DNA of 64,000 nucleotides from Sinisalibacter lacisalsi (GTDB lineage: Bacteria > Pseudomonadota > Alphaproteobacteria > Rhodobacterales > Rhodobacteraceae). Below are positions 1 through 7,062 of this stretch, piece by piece. Where the stretch lies: assembly GCF_014640115.1 (NCBI RefSeq), contig NZ_BMGI01000001.1:456501-520500 (forward strand). The letters run 5' to 3'. The notes below the pieces were generated by a model, which saw nothing but the letters and a program-made list of their open reading frames with translations, searched no databases and had not been told where the DNA came from. Position 1 is the stretch's first letter. Every line of letters starts with the position of its first letter. The position numbers were made by a program, and so were the translations under genes.

Positions 1-136
1 GTTCAAGGGTTGCGGCGAAGTCCTGCGCCGTTTTGGCGAAGGCTTCGGCTGCGCCGCCACCCGGCTGCGCGTTCGGCGCAGTGGCGGGTTTCGTTACCGC
101 GTAGGCTTGTGCGGCCAGGGTCGATTTCACGTCCAT
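1..136 (-). CDS. fliE: FliE flagellar hook-basal body protein, partial
   Basis: Only the first 45 codons lie in the window and the gene continues off the left edge. The reading begins MDVKSTLAAQAYAVTKP, then runs through a Gly/Ala-rich stretch into an alpha-helical segment, as expected for the N-terminus of FliE, the adaptor between the MS ring and the rod. It follows flgC by nine bases, and a strong AGGAGGG sits just upstream of the ATG. The order flgB-flgC-fliE is the classical proximal-rod operon. The identity rests on context plus a short N-terminus, so it is good but not certain. Confidence 0.75.
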   Translation of the reverse strand, partial: MDVKSTLAAQAYAVTKPATAPNAQPGGGAAEAFAKTAQDFAATLE

Positions 137-145
137 TCATCCCTC

Positions 146-538
146 CTATTTCCGGAGCAGATCGAGCAGGCTGCGCGACATTTGCCGGGTCTGCTCGAAG
201 ATCTTGAGGTTCGCCTCGTAACTGCGTTGCGCTTCGCGCGCGTCGGCGATCTCGACCACGAGATCGACGTTGGAGCCTTCGTAGTAACCGCTGTCATCCG
301 CCATCGGATGCGATGGGTCGTAGATCCTTGGCAGGGCGCTGCGGTCGAGCCACACCGCGCCGGTTTCGACCAGCCCGGTGCGCCGCCCTGCCTCGAGCAT
401 CTCCTCGAAGGCCACGATCTTGCGGCGGTAGCCCGGCGTATCGGCATTGGCGATGTTTTCGGATGTATGACGCAGCCGGTTGGCCTGTGCCTGCATGCCG
501 CTCATCGCGGTTTTGACGGAAGAAAGCAGATCGCTCAT
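146..538 (-). CDS. flgC: Flagellar basal-body rod protein FlgC
   Basis: The protein has 130 residues, usual for FlgC, a proximal-rod subunit exported by the flagellar type III system. The N-terminal helix carries the rod/hook signature with NIANADTPGYRRK near residues 28-40, and the C-terminus ends in the helix that packs in the rod core (ANLKIFEQTRQMSRSLLDLL). It lies two bases downstream of flgB and nine bases upstream of fliE, so the three genes form one leftward operon. No anomalies were seen. Confidence 0.95.
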   Translation of the reverse strand: MSDLLSSVKTAMSGMQAQANRLRHTSENIANADTPGYRRKIVAFEEMLEAGRRTGLVETGAVWLDRSALPRIYDPSHPMADDSGYYEGSNVDLVVEIADAREAQRSYEANLKIFEQTRQMSRSLLDLLRK

Positions 539-540
539 GG

Positions 541-933
541 TCAGCCCCGCCCGCTGACGGCCGTGCGCAGGATCTTCAACGCCGAACCGTAAACCGCGAG
601 CGCGCGATCGTGCGCGCTCTTGGCCCGCGTCGCGGCGAAGATTTCCTGCTCGATGGAGACGTTGTTGCCATTGGGCGACGCGGCGTCCGGCCTGTGAACC
701 ATGCCGATTTGCGCGGCGTTGATCGAGGTGCCGTCAATGAAATGGCCAGCGCGGGTGGCGCGCAGATCGCCTGTGCGCGCGTTGCGATAGCTCTCCGAGA
801 ATTCGGCCAGATCCATCGCGCGGTAGCCCGGCGTGTCGGCATTCGCCACGTTGCGGGCGATGACGGATTGGCGCTGGGCCGCATGCCTCGCTAGGGCCTG
901 CGCCATTGAAAAGATCTCGAGTTTCTCGAACAT
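541..933 (-). CDS. flgB: Flagellar basal-body rod protein FlgB
   Basis: The start was placed at MFEKLEIFSMAQALARHAA, which follows a GAGGGAGAAG ribosome site. A longer in-frame reading adds nine residues with no obvious site. The rod-family motif VIARNVANADTPGYRA lies near residues 24-39, and the C-terminal helix (SALKILRTAVSGRG) is typical. The product is about 130 residues and forms the most cell-proximal rod ring. It is first in the leftward flgB-flgC-fliE operon and divergent from fliI, with about 90 bases between the starts. Confidence 0.93.
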   Translation of the reverse strand: MFEKLEIFSMAQALARHAAQRQSVIARNVANADTPGYRAMDLAEFSESYRNARTGDLRATRAGHFIDGTSINAAQIGMVHRPDAASPNGNNVSIEQEIFAATRAKSAHDRALAVYGSALKILRTAVSGRG

Positions 934-956
934 CGGGGCTTCTCCCTCGACCGCGT

Positions 957-972
957 TCAACCAAGGCTTAAC
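957..972. promoter_or_regulatory. Possible CtrA-type half-site pair between flgB and fliI
   Basis: The divergent flgB/fliI spacer holds TCAA, seven bases, then TTAAC. This matches the alphaproteobacterial CtrA consensus TTAA-N7-TTAAC with one mismatch. CtrA controls flagellar genes in many Rhodobacterales, which makes the placement sensible. A single motif this short can occur by chance. Confidence 0.3.
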
Positions 973-1022
973 CCTGATTCCTTTAGAAACGGTTTCAGGC
1001 CGCGGACGAGAGGAGAAATGGC

Positions 1023-2369
1023 ATGGTGCAGATCGGATTCGACAAGCTCGCCGCCGAGATCGGGGCGATCAGATCGACCCACGACATGGGCCGCGTCTCG
1101 CGCATCGGGCGCGGCACGATCGAGGTTGCCGGCCTCGGGCACGTGGCCGCGCAGGGTGACGTGGTGGAAATCGACACGCCGGCCCATGCCGTGCGGCGGG
1201 GCGAGGTGCTCAACCTGGCGCAGGACGAGGTCACGATCCTGCCGGATGGCGACGTCGAGGGGCTTCAGATCGGCGCTGCGGTCACCCTGATCGGGCCAAG
1301 CCAGATCGCGCCCGACGACAGCTGGATCGGCCGGGTGATCGACCCGATGGGCAAGGCGATGGATGGCCGGCCGATCTTTCGCGGCCTCGAGGCGCGCCCC
1401 TTGCGGGGCGTGCCGATGAACCCGACCGAGCGGCGCGTTCTGGGCGCCCGGCTCGAAACCGGGCTCGCGGTGTTCAACACGCTCTTGCCGGTCGTCCGCG
1501 GCCAGAGAATCGGTCTTTTCGCCGGCTCCGGGGTGGGCAAATCAACCCTGCTCGCCAAGCTCGCGCGAGGGGTGCATGCCGATGTTGTCGTGATCGCGTT
1601 GATCGGCGAGCGGGGGCGGGAGGTTCGTGAATTCATCGAGCGGGTGCTGGGCTCGGACGGGATGCGCCGGTCGGTGGTGGTGGCGGCCACGTCTGACCAG
1701 TCGCCGCTCCTGCGCCGGCGCTGCGGGTGGACCGCGATGGCGGTAGCCGAGCACTTCCGCGATCAGGGCAAACACGTCCTGTTCCTGGCGGATTCGGTCA
1801 CCCGTTTTGCCGAAGCGCACCGCGAGATCGCCCTGGCAGCGGGCGAAGGCGGCGCGCTGCGTGGATTCCCGCCGTCGACCACGCACCAGATCACCGCGCT
1901 TTGCGAACGCGCCGGGCCCGGGGTTGGCACCTCCGGCGATATCACCGCGGTGTTTTCGGTTCTGGTCGCCGGGTCCGACATGGAAGAGCCGGTGGCCGAT
2001 ATCCTGCGCGGTGTGCTCGACGGCCATGTGGTGCTCGACCGGAACATCGCGGAGCGCGGGCGGTTTCCGGCGGTTGACCTGTTGCGATCCGTCAGCAGGG
2101 CCCTGCCGGGGGCCGCGAGCGAGGCCGAAAACACGCTGATATCGGCGGCGCGGCAACGGCTGGGCGCCTATGACCGCTCCGAGATGATGATCCGGGCCGG
2201 GCTGTATACCCAGGGGTCGGATGCCGAACTCGATGCTGCGATCGCGTGCTGGCCGAAGCTGGATGCCTTTCTGTCGGAGGATGAGTGGGAGAACACCGCG
2301 GCAAGCTTCCGCAGGCTGGCCGCTTGCCTCAAAATCGGGGATGGCGGTGGTGAGGCCGCGCCGGGCTGA
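1023..2369 (+). CDS. fliI: Flagellum-specific ATPase FliI
   Basis: The 448-residue protein belongs to the F1-beta/type III secretion ATPase family and energises or unlocks substrates for flagellar protein export. The Walker A motif GSGVGKST is at residues 168-175. The Walker B region (HVLFLADSVTRFAEA) and the family signature PPSTTHQITALCERAGPG follow. The N-terminal beta-barrel domain covers roughly residues 1-95. An AGGAG site eight bases upstream supports this ATG. It is divergent from flgB. The next gene to the right points the other way after a 556-base gap, so fliI may be monocistronic here. Confidence 0.97.
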   Translation: MVQIGFDKLAAEIGAIRSTHDMGRVSRIGRGTIEVAGLGHVAAQGDVVEIDTPAHAVRRGEVLNLAQDEVTILPDGDVEGLQIGAAVTLIGPSQIAPDDSWIGRVIDPMGKAMDGRPIFRGLEARPLRGVPMNPTERRVLGARLETGLAVFNTLLPVVRGQRIGLFAGSGVGKSTLLAKLARGVHADVVVIALIGERGREVREFIERVLGSDGMRRSVVVAATSDQSPLLRRRCGWTAMAVAEHFRDQGKHVLFLADSVTRFAEAHREIALAAGEGGALRGFPPSTTHQITALCERAGPGVGTSGDITAVFSVLVAGSDMEEPVADILRGVLDGHVVLDRNIAERGRFPAVDLLRSVSRALPGAASEAENTLISAARQRLGAYDRSEMMIRAGLYTQGSDAELDAAIACWPKLDAFLSEDEWENTAASFRRLAACLKIGDGGGEAAPG

Positions 2370-2925
2370 GCATCCGCGCCTCACCAGGGCGGAATCACGC
2401 TGGGTTTGTCGAAGCCGGCAACGCCCGAGCAGAACGACGAACATTAATCCCCGACGCGCGCGAGCCCGTGTGACTCGCGGCCTTCGGGCGCAGGGGGCAA
2501 ATCCGCTTATCTCAGGATCAGCGCGTCGCAGGAAGTGCCGAAGCGGGCGAACCGGTGATCGGCATGATCGGGGTGGCTGCGGCCGAAGGCACAGGAACGA
2601 GAGAGCCGGGAGCCAACGCAGGTGCGCGGAATTGGTTGATGGGGCCGCCCCGCCCATGTTTTTCGCTTAGGGGCTTCAACTTGGGCGCGGCCGAGCAGGG
2701 GCTTGCCGGTATTTCCTTCGTCGCCGCCGCCGCGGGCCGGACCGTCGCCAGGCGTGTGAGCCCCATGGCGCTCCGCGCTCGTGCCTGCCGCCATGGAACG
2801 GCCTGCCCGCCAGCGGCGATGTTGTCCCCGGGTTTGCGTCAGGTTTCGCGACCATCGGCACGCGAACGGCCGGGCATCAATCCGCGAGTGGAAACCTCGG
2901 GTGGTTTTGTCCTGCCAAACCCGGA
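2370..2925. other. Intergenic stretch without a convincing gene
   Basis: The 556 bases between convergent fliI and the DUF1217 gene hold no reading frame with family resemblance. The best candidate is an 82-codon leftward frame (2518-2766) with a GGAG seven bases before its ATG, but its product is low-complexity Ala/Pro and the third-base GC bias decays along it. A short inverted pair, GCGAG/CTCGC near 2460-2480, could form a weak hairpin after fliI. Nothing else was recognised. Confidence 0.5.
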
Positions 2926-3717
2926 TCAGGATTCCTGCAAGAGCCTGAGGGCGATGGAGCCGGACGAGATGCCGAGGCCGCCCTCTGCGATCTGCGCGCG
3001 CATCAGGAAGAGCTGGTTCAGGCGCTCGCGCGCATCCGGATTCGAGAACTGGTCCACCTCTCCGTTGCCAAGAACGGCGCTCGCCCGGTCGCGGAACACG
3101 GTGAGTTGCCGGTCGATGTCGAGCGCGCCGACCGAAGCGGGCAGGCCAAGCGCCGTCTCGAAGACCTTGCGCAAGGGCTCGTTGCCCATGACCGAAAACC
3201 ATCGCCCGTCGGCCGAATTGTCGCGCGATACGATCGCGGTCAACTCGCGGTCCAGTGACAGGGCGAGGCGCATGTTGTTATCGGTTTCGCCTACCGCGAC
3301 TTCGAATTGTCGGGTGCGGTAATTTTCGAGCAGCCCCGAAGCGATATCCGACAATTTCGTCCTTGGCGTTCCGAGATCGAAGCCGAAGGCGTCCGCCAGC
3401 GCAAAATAGCGCTTGTCGACCATGCGATTGGCAAAGCTCTCCGGATCGAGCGTGCCGCCTTCGAGAACCTTCAGGACGAAGGCCTTGTTGGGAAGATCGT
3501 TCTCGAGGCCGAAGGCACCGAGCGCGACCTTGAGAAGCCGGTAATCCTCCACGAGCTCGCCGGCGGTGCTGATCTTGCCGATGTTCTCGGCGAAATAGGC
3601 GGTGTCGCGCTGGATCTCCGCGCCGGACTCAAAGGCCTTTTGTTGCGCGTTCTGGGTGCGTTGAAGGAAGGCCCAGCCAGCCAATCCGGAAAACGGAACG
3701 ATCGGCTGAAACCCCAT
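2926..3717 (-). CDS. DUF1217 family protein in the flagellar cluster
   Basis: The 263-residue, mostly helical protein matches the pattern of the DUF1217 family found in flagellar clusters of Rhodobacterales and Rhizobiales. It opens MGFQPIVPFSGLAGWAFLQRT and is followed by repeated amphipathic helices such as FVLKVLEGGTLDPESFANRM. No signal peptide or membrane segment is visible. No catalytic motif was recognised and the molecular role is unknown. It starts three bases after the flbT stop, with an AAGGA site inside the flbT end, so it is the last gene of a fliC/flaF/flbT-side group. A role in flagellar assembly is inferred from position only. Confidence 0.8.
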   Translation of the reverse strand: MGFQPIVPFSGLAGWAFLQRTQNAQQKAFESGAEIQRDTAYFAENIGKISTAGELVEDYRLLKVALGAFGLENDLPNKAFVLKVLEGGTLDPESFANRMVDKRYFALADAFGFDLGTPRTKLSDIASGLLENYRTRQFEVAVGETDNNMRLALSLDRELTAIVSRDNSADGRWFSVMGNEPLRKVFETALGLPASVGALDIDRQLTVFRDRASAVLGNGEVDQFSNPDARERLNQLFLMRAQIAEGGLGISSGSIALRLLQES

Positions 3718-3720
3718 CCT

Positions 3721-4128
3721 TCATTCCTTCCTCGCCGCCGCGAAAATGCGCTCCTCGCGCGGCAGCAGGGCCCGAAGTGCCTTGAGGGCCTGGTAGAACT
3801 GATCTCCGATAAGGGCTTGGGTCGCCTTGTCGAGCAGGATCCGGCTGTCGGGATCGGTCAGAACCTGGCTCAACTGCTCTATGCCGCGCAGCAATTGAAT
3901 GCGCGCTTCATCCTTGTCGGCATCTCCGGACAGCACGAGTTGCACGATGTAGCAAACTCTGCGCACGGGGGTGTTGACCTCCTCGGGATGGATGGCATCG
4001 CGAAGGCGGAGGATGTTGGCATTGGGCGACATGATCGCCAATCGCGAGCGCCGCTCGCCGTTTTCGATGACGGCGCCGTTGATCAGAACCCGTTCTCGCG
4101 GGCCCAGTTTCAGGACGAGACCACTCAT
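3721..4128 (-). CDS. flbT: Flagellin post-transcriptional regulator FlbT
   Basis: The start at MSGLVLKLGPRERVLINGAV gives 135 residues, normal for FlbT. In Caulobacter FlbT binds the 5' leader of flagellin mRNA and limits its stability or translation. The family core is visible in the N-terminal beta region and the following helices (LYDAIHPEE-like segment near residues 45-55, YFIVQL-like segment near 60-70). Its ATG overlaps the flaF stop (ATGA), so the two opposing flagellin regulators are translationally coupled. The longer frame upstream of this ATG is a shadow of flaF. Confidence 0.93.
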   Translation of the reverse strand: MSGLVLKLGPRERVLINGAVIENGERRSRLAIMSPNANILRLRDAIHPEEVNTPVRRVCYIVQLVLSGDADKDEARIQLLRGIEQLSQVLTDPDSRILLDKATQALIGDQFYQALKALRALLPREERIFAAARKE

Positions 4129-4502
4129 GCTGCCTCCGTCGTGCCGCGCAGGCCGCGCATGATGGCGGTATTGATTTCGATGAGCACCTCGGCCTCGGCT
4201 TCCCCGCGCAAGACCTTGCTGGAATGAAGAACGGTGAACTCGGCAAGGTAGAAGACGCGGGCGCGCAGGCTTTCCGGCAAGCCGTTGCCGTCTTCGGCGA
4301 CATCCGCGGCGAGCATCGTCCAGAGTTGGCGGTTGGCATGCAGTGCGGCCACGAGTTCGGGAAAGGCGGCTCTTCCTTTTTCGGCGGCGGATTTGATCCG
4401 GTGCGTGACGCGGGCAAAGGCTTCGTACTCGGTGCCGCGCGGCGTTCTGATCGGGGCGGAGTTGGTGGTATAGGCCGTTTTGGCCATGTGCAAGGCGTTC
4501 AC
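4125..4502 (-). CDS. flaF: Flagellin biosynthesis regulator FlaF
   Basis: The product is 125 residues. FlaF is needed for flagellin synthesis or secretion in alphaproteobacteria and acts opposite to FlbT. The helical family pattern is clear (KTAYTTNSAPIRTPRGTEYE near residues 8-27, then NRQLWTMLAADVA). The start codon is GTG at 4500-4502, because AAGGAAG lies the right distance before it. The in-frame ATG five codons later has no site of its own. The stop overlaps the flbT start by four bases. It sits about 80 bases downstream of fliC, beyond a terminator-like hairpin. Confidence 0.92.
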   Translation of the reverse strand: MNALHMAKTAYTTNSAPIRTPRGTEYEAFARVTHRIKSAAEKGRAAFPELVAALHANRQLWTMLAADVAEDGNGLPESLRARVFYLAEFTVLHSSKVLRGEAEAEVLIEINTAIMRGLRGTTEAA

Positions 4503-4543
4503 GGGGCTTCCTTCCGTTAACGAACGTGTTCAGGCTGAAGGAG

Positions 4544-4574
4544 GGATCGGGGCGCCATCTTGCCACCCCGATCC
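4544..4574 (-). terminator. Hairpin after fliC
   Basis: A perfect 9-bp inverted repeat, GGATCGGGG/CCCCGATCC with a 13-base loop, lies eight bases beyond the fliC stop. No U-run follows, so it may act as a transcript stabiliser or partial terminator that separates abundant flagellin mRNA from flaF-flbT. Confidence 0.6.
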
Positions 4575-4582
4575 TGTTGCGG

Positions 4583-6094
4583 TTAGCGGAACAGCGCCAG
4601 GATGTTCTGGGGGGCCTGGTTGGCGATCGAAAGCGCCTGCGTGCCAAGCTGTTGCTGAACCTGAAGCGCCTGAAGACGGGCCGAGGCGGCTTCCATGTCC
4701 GCATCGACCAGCGAGCCGATCCCGGCCTTGAGCGAGTCCGTCAGTTTCGAGATGAACGTGTTCTGGATTTCCACCCGACCTGCAGCGGAGCCGAAATCGG
4801 CGGCCGCATCGATGGCCACGTTGATCATCGTCTCGATGTTGTCGAGGGCGGAGACGGCGCCGGTATCCGTCGTCACGTCGATCGAATCCAGCCCGAAGAG
4901 GCCGCCCGAGGCGGTACCGTCGGCGTTGCCGGAGACCGCGAAGTTGGCCGAGGCGCCTGCGTTATCGACTTTCAGCGACCACTGACCGGTGCTGCTGTCC
5001 TGGACCACCTTGGTGGTGATGTCCGCGTCGCCCGACGAGTCGATCGCGATCTTGAGGCCGCGGGCCACATCCTCCATCGTCTCGCCCTTGCCGGCGATGT
5101 AGTCGAAGGAAGAGCTTCCGATGGTGACCTTGTAGCTGTCGCCTTCATTGACCGCCGCGGCGTTCGAGAACGCGATGTTTTCCGCCCGCTCGTCGATCGT
5201 GCCGGAGGTCGCGCCGAGGGCGCCGCCGTTGATCGTGGTGATCTCGACCGACCCGTCGCCAGCGGTGGTTTCGCCCACCGAAACCGCCACGCCCTCGAAC
5301 GCGCGCGTGGAACTGACGGTCAGAGTGCCGTCGCCGTTGCCGGTGGCGCTGATCCCGTCCAACCCGAGGCCGTTGATCAGCCCGGCCAGGCCGTCGCCCA
5401 CGTCGGCCACGGCCGCGCCGGCCGCGGTGAAGGTCACCTCGACGCCGGCCACCGTAAGCGTGGCGGTGTCGTTGGCGGCCCAGGTATCGGCGACCGTGAC
5501 GATGGCGGTGTTGGCCGTGTCGGCCACCGTCGCGGCGGACGCGGTGCCGTTCGCGGCGAGGGACGCCCCGGTGCCGAAGGTGCCTTGGCCGGTGCCCAGA
5601 TCCTGACGTTGAACGCTGATATTCGACGCCGTCACGGTTCCGTCGGAAGCACGGTCGAGCGACGACAGGATGTTCACGTCGTCGGTTCCGGAGACCATGT
5701 TCAAGCCATTGAACTGGGCCGCGCCGACAACCGTGGCAATTTGGTCGCGCAGCGCCTTCACGTCGGTCTGAAGCTTGCCGCGATCGACGTTTTCTTCCTG
5801 CGCGGCGACGATCTTGCCTTTCATTTCCGTCAGCAGGTCGGTCACCGTTTCGGCCGCCTGGCGTGCGACCGCGATCGTCGACTCGCCCAGCGAAAGGCTG
5901 TCGGAAATCGCTTTGAACCCGTTCACGTCGGCTTCCATCACCTTCGAGATCGCCCAGACGGCGGAATTGTCCTTGGCGCTGGCGACGGACTTGCCGGTGG
6001 AGATCTCGCCTTGGGTTTTCGCGAGATTGGAGTTGATGCTCTTGAGCGTCTGCAGCGCCACCATGGCGCTTGAGTTCGTCAGAATGCTGGACAT
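4583..6094 (-). CDS. fliC: Flagellin
   Basis: The 503-residue filament subunit has the conserved coiled D0/D1 ends: MSSILTNSSAMVALQTLKSI at the N-terminus, and a C-terminal segment ending VQQQLGTQALSIANQAPQNI. The middle (about residues 165-400) is a long Ala/Gly/Thr-rich variable region forming the outer domains. It is larger than the roughly 280-400 residues common in this order, as far as I recall. AAGGAACTG precedes the ATG. A 200-base leader/promoter region lies upstream, and flaF-flbT follow downstream. The protein is exported through the flagellar channel and carries no cleavable signal. Confidence 0.97.
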   Translation of the reverse strand: MSSILTNSSAMVALQTLKSINSNLAKTQGEISTGKSVASAKDNSAVWAISKVMEADVNGFKAISDSLSLGESTIAVARQAAETVTDLLTEMKGKIVAAQEENVDRGKLQTDVKALRDQIATVVGAAQFNGLNMVSGTDDVNILSSLDRASDGTVTASNISVQRQDLGTGQGTFGTGASLAANGTASAATVADTANTAIVTVADTWAANDTATLTVAGVEVTFTAAGAAVADVGDGLAGLINGLGLDGISATGNGDGTLTVSSTRAFEGVAVSVGETTAGDGSVEITTINGGALGATSGTIDERAENIAFSNAAAVNEGDSYKVTIGSSSFDYIAGKGETMEDVARGLKIAIDSSGDADITTKVVQDSSTGQWSLKVDNAGASANFAVSGNADGTASGGLFGLDSIDVTTDTGAVSALDNIETMINVAIDAAADFGSAAGRVEIQNTFISKLTDSLKAGIGSLVDADMEAASARLQALQVQQQLGTQALSIANQAPQNILALFR

Positions 6095-6143
6095 GTTTTC
6101 AGTTCCTTCAGTCGTTCGGCGCCGTTCACGCCGGGATAGGGAT

Positions 6144-6160
6144 CTGCCCGGTCAGGGCAG
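6144..6160 (-). promoter_or_regulatory. Small hairpin in the fliC leader
   Basis: CTGCCC, five bases, GGGCAG forms a perfect 6-bp stem about 50 bases before the fliC start codon. If transcribed it lies in the 5' leader, the kind of target FlbT acts on in Caulobacter. No promoter was identified with confidence. Confidence 0.35.
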
Positions 6161-6307
6161 GTTCAGAGCCATTCTGACCTCTGCGGATCGTGGACTTCCA
6201 AATCCGCGCCACCCCCTCTGGATGCCTGGGCAATTTGCGACGAAAGAGCCTAAGGAACGGTGAACTCCTGTTGTTCAATATGTCGGATTTTAGTCGAAAC
6301 CCCGGCT

Positions 6308-6664
6308 TTACGCGCGACGGTTGACGTCCTGCCGGTTCGGCGGCGCGATGGCGGCCGTGGTCCCGTCGCGGGCATAGGTTCTCATCGGGTCGGGCGTGGC
6401 CTGGATTGCTGCCAAACGGTCGCGCGCGGCCTCGATGCCTTTCCCCGCCGCCGCGAGCAAAGCCTGGTTGCGCAGGGCCTTGGTGCGCAGCGCCTCCAGC
6501 TGCCGGGGATCGGTCCGCTCAGACCTGAGCCTGTCGAGCAGGCGCGTCTTGGCGCGCAGAGTCGCCTCGAGCCCATTGAACCTGCCCGCCAGCAGATTGT
6601 GCCGCTCCTGCGCGAGAAGCTGTTCCAGCGCGGCCTGCGCTTTCGGTCGGTCAAACATCCCCAT
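6308..6664 (-). CDS. flgN: FlgN-like flagellar chaperone
   Basis: The 118-residue all-helical protein has long charged heptad-like helices (residues 8-75), as in FlgN, the export chaperone for the hook-junction proteins FlgK and FlgL. It starts inside the 3' end of flgJ (14-base overlap), with AAGGAG eight bases before the first ATG; a second ATG follows two codons later. There is no strict sequence signature, so the name rests on length, helicity and the flgJ partnership. Confidence 0.7.
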   Translation of the reverse strand: MGMFDRPKAQAALEQLLAQERHNLLAGRFNGLEATLRAKTRLLDRLRSERTDPRQLEALRTKALRNQALLAAAGKGIEAARDRLAAIQATPDPMRTYARDGTTAAIAPPNRQDVNRRA

Positions 6665-6947
6665 CGGCGCGCTCCTTCAAGGCGTTGAACAGGCTCTCCG
6701 CCAGACCGATTCCGCCGGCCTCAACCATCGACTTCGCCTGCTCGAGCCGCAGGAAGGAAGAGAACTGGTCTTCACCGGCGCCGCCGCCGAATCCTTCCGG
6801 CGTTGCGCCGAGGCCCGCGGCTTTGAGCATTTCGGCGAGGAAATTCGCCTCGAGATCGCGCGCGGCCTCCATCAATCGCGCGTCTTGCGTGCTGGCGGAA
6901 GGCTGGTTCGGCCCGATGGTCGGGGCAGGTGGTGAAACCGGGGTCAT
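6651..6947 (-). CDS. flgJ: Rod-binding protein FlgJ, N-terminal type
   Basis: The 98-residue protein corresponds to the rod-binding half of FlgJ (core ARDLEANFLAEMLKAAGLG near residues 28-46, then FSSFLRLEQAKSMVEAGGIG). The muramidase half present in enterobacteria is absent, which is normal in alphaproteobacteria, where a separate enzyme supplies that activity. It acts as a rod cap in the periplasm. It is translationally coupled to flgN and divergent from fliK. Confidence 0.87.
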   Translation of the reverse strand: MTPVSPPAPTIGPNQPSASTQDARLMEAARDLEANFLAEMLKAAGLGATPEGFGGGAGEDQFSSFLRLEQAKSMVEAGGIGLAESLFNALKERADGDV

Positions 6948-7062
6948 CGCGAATCACTCGAATTGCGTGAAATTTCCGGCATCCTGCCCGGGGGCGGTAA
7001 AGAATTCGGTAATCCCTGTCTGACAGGTTCGGGGCATCGGTGTCAGAATACCCGGAATCAGA

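Noticed and set aside
2518-2766. 82-codon leftward ORF after fliI with a possible ribosome site
   Set aside because: Low-complexity Ala/Pro product, decaying codon bias and no family resemblance. Kept only as a note in the intergenic entry.
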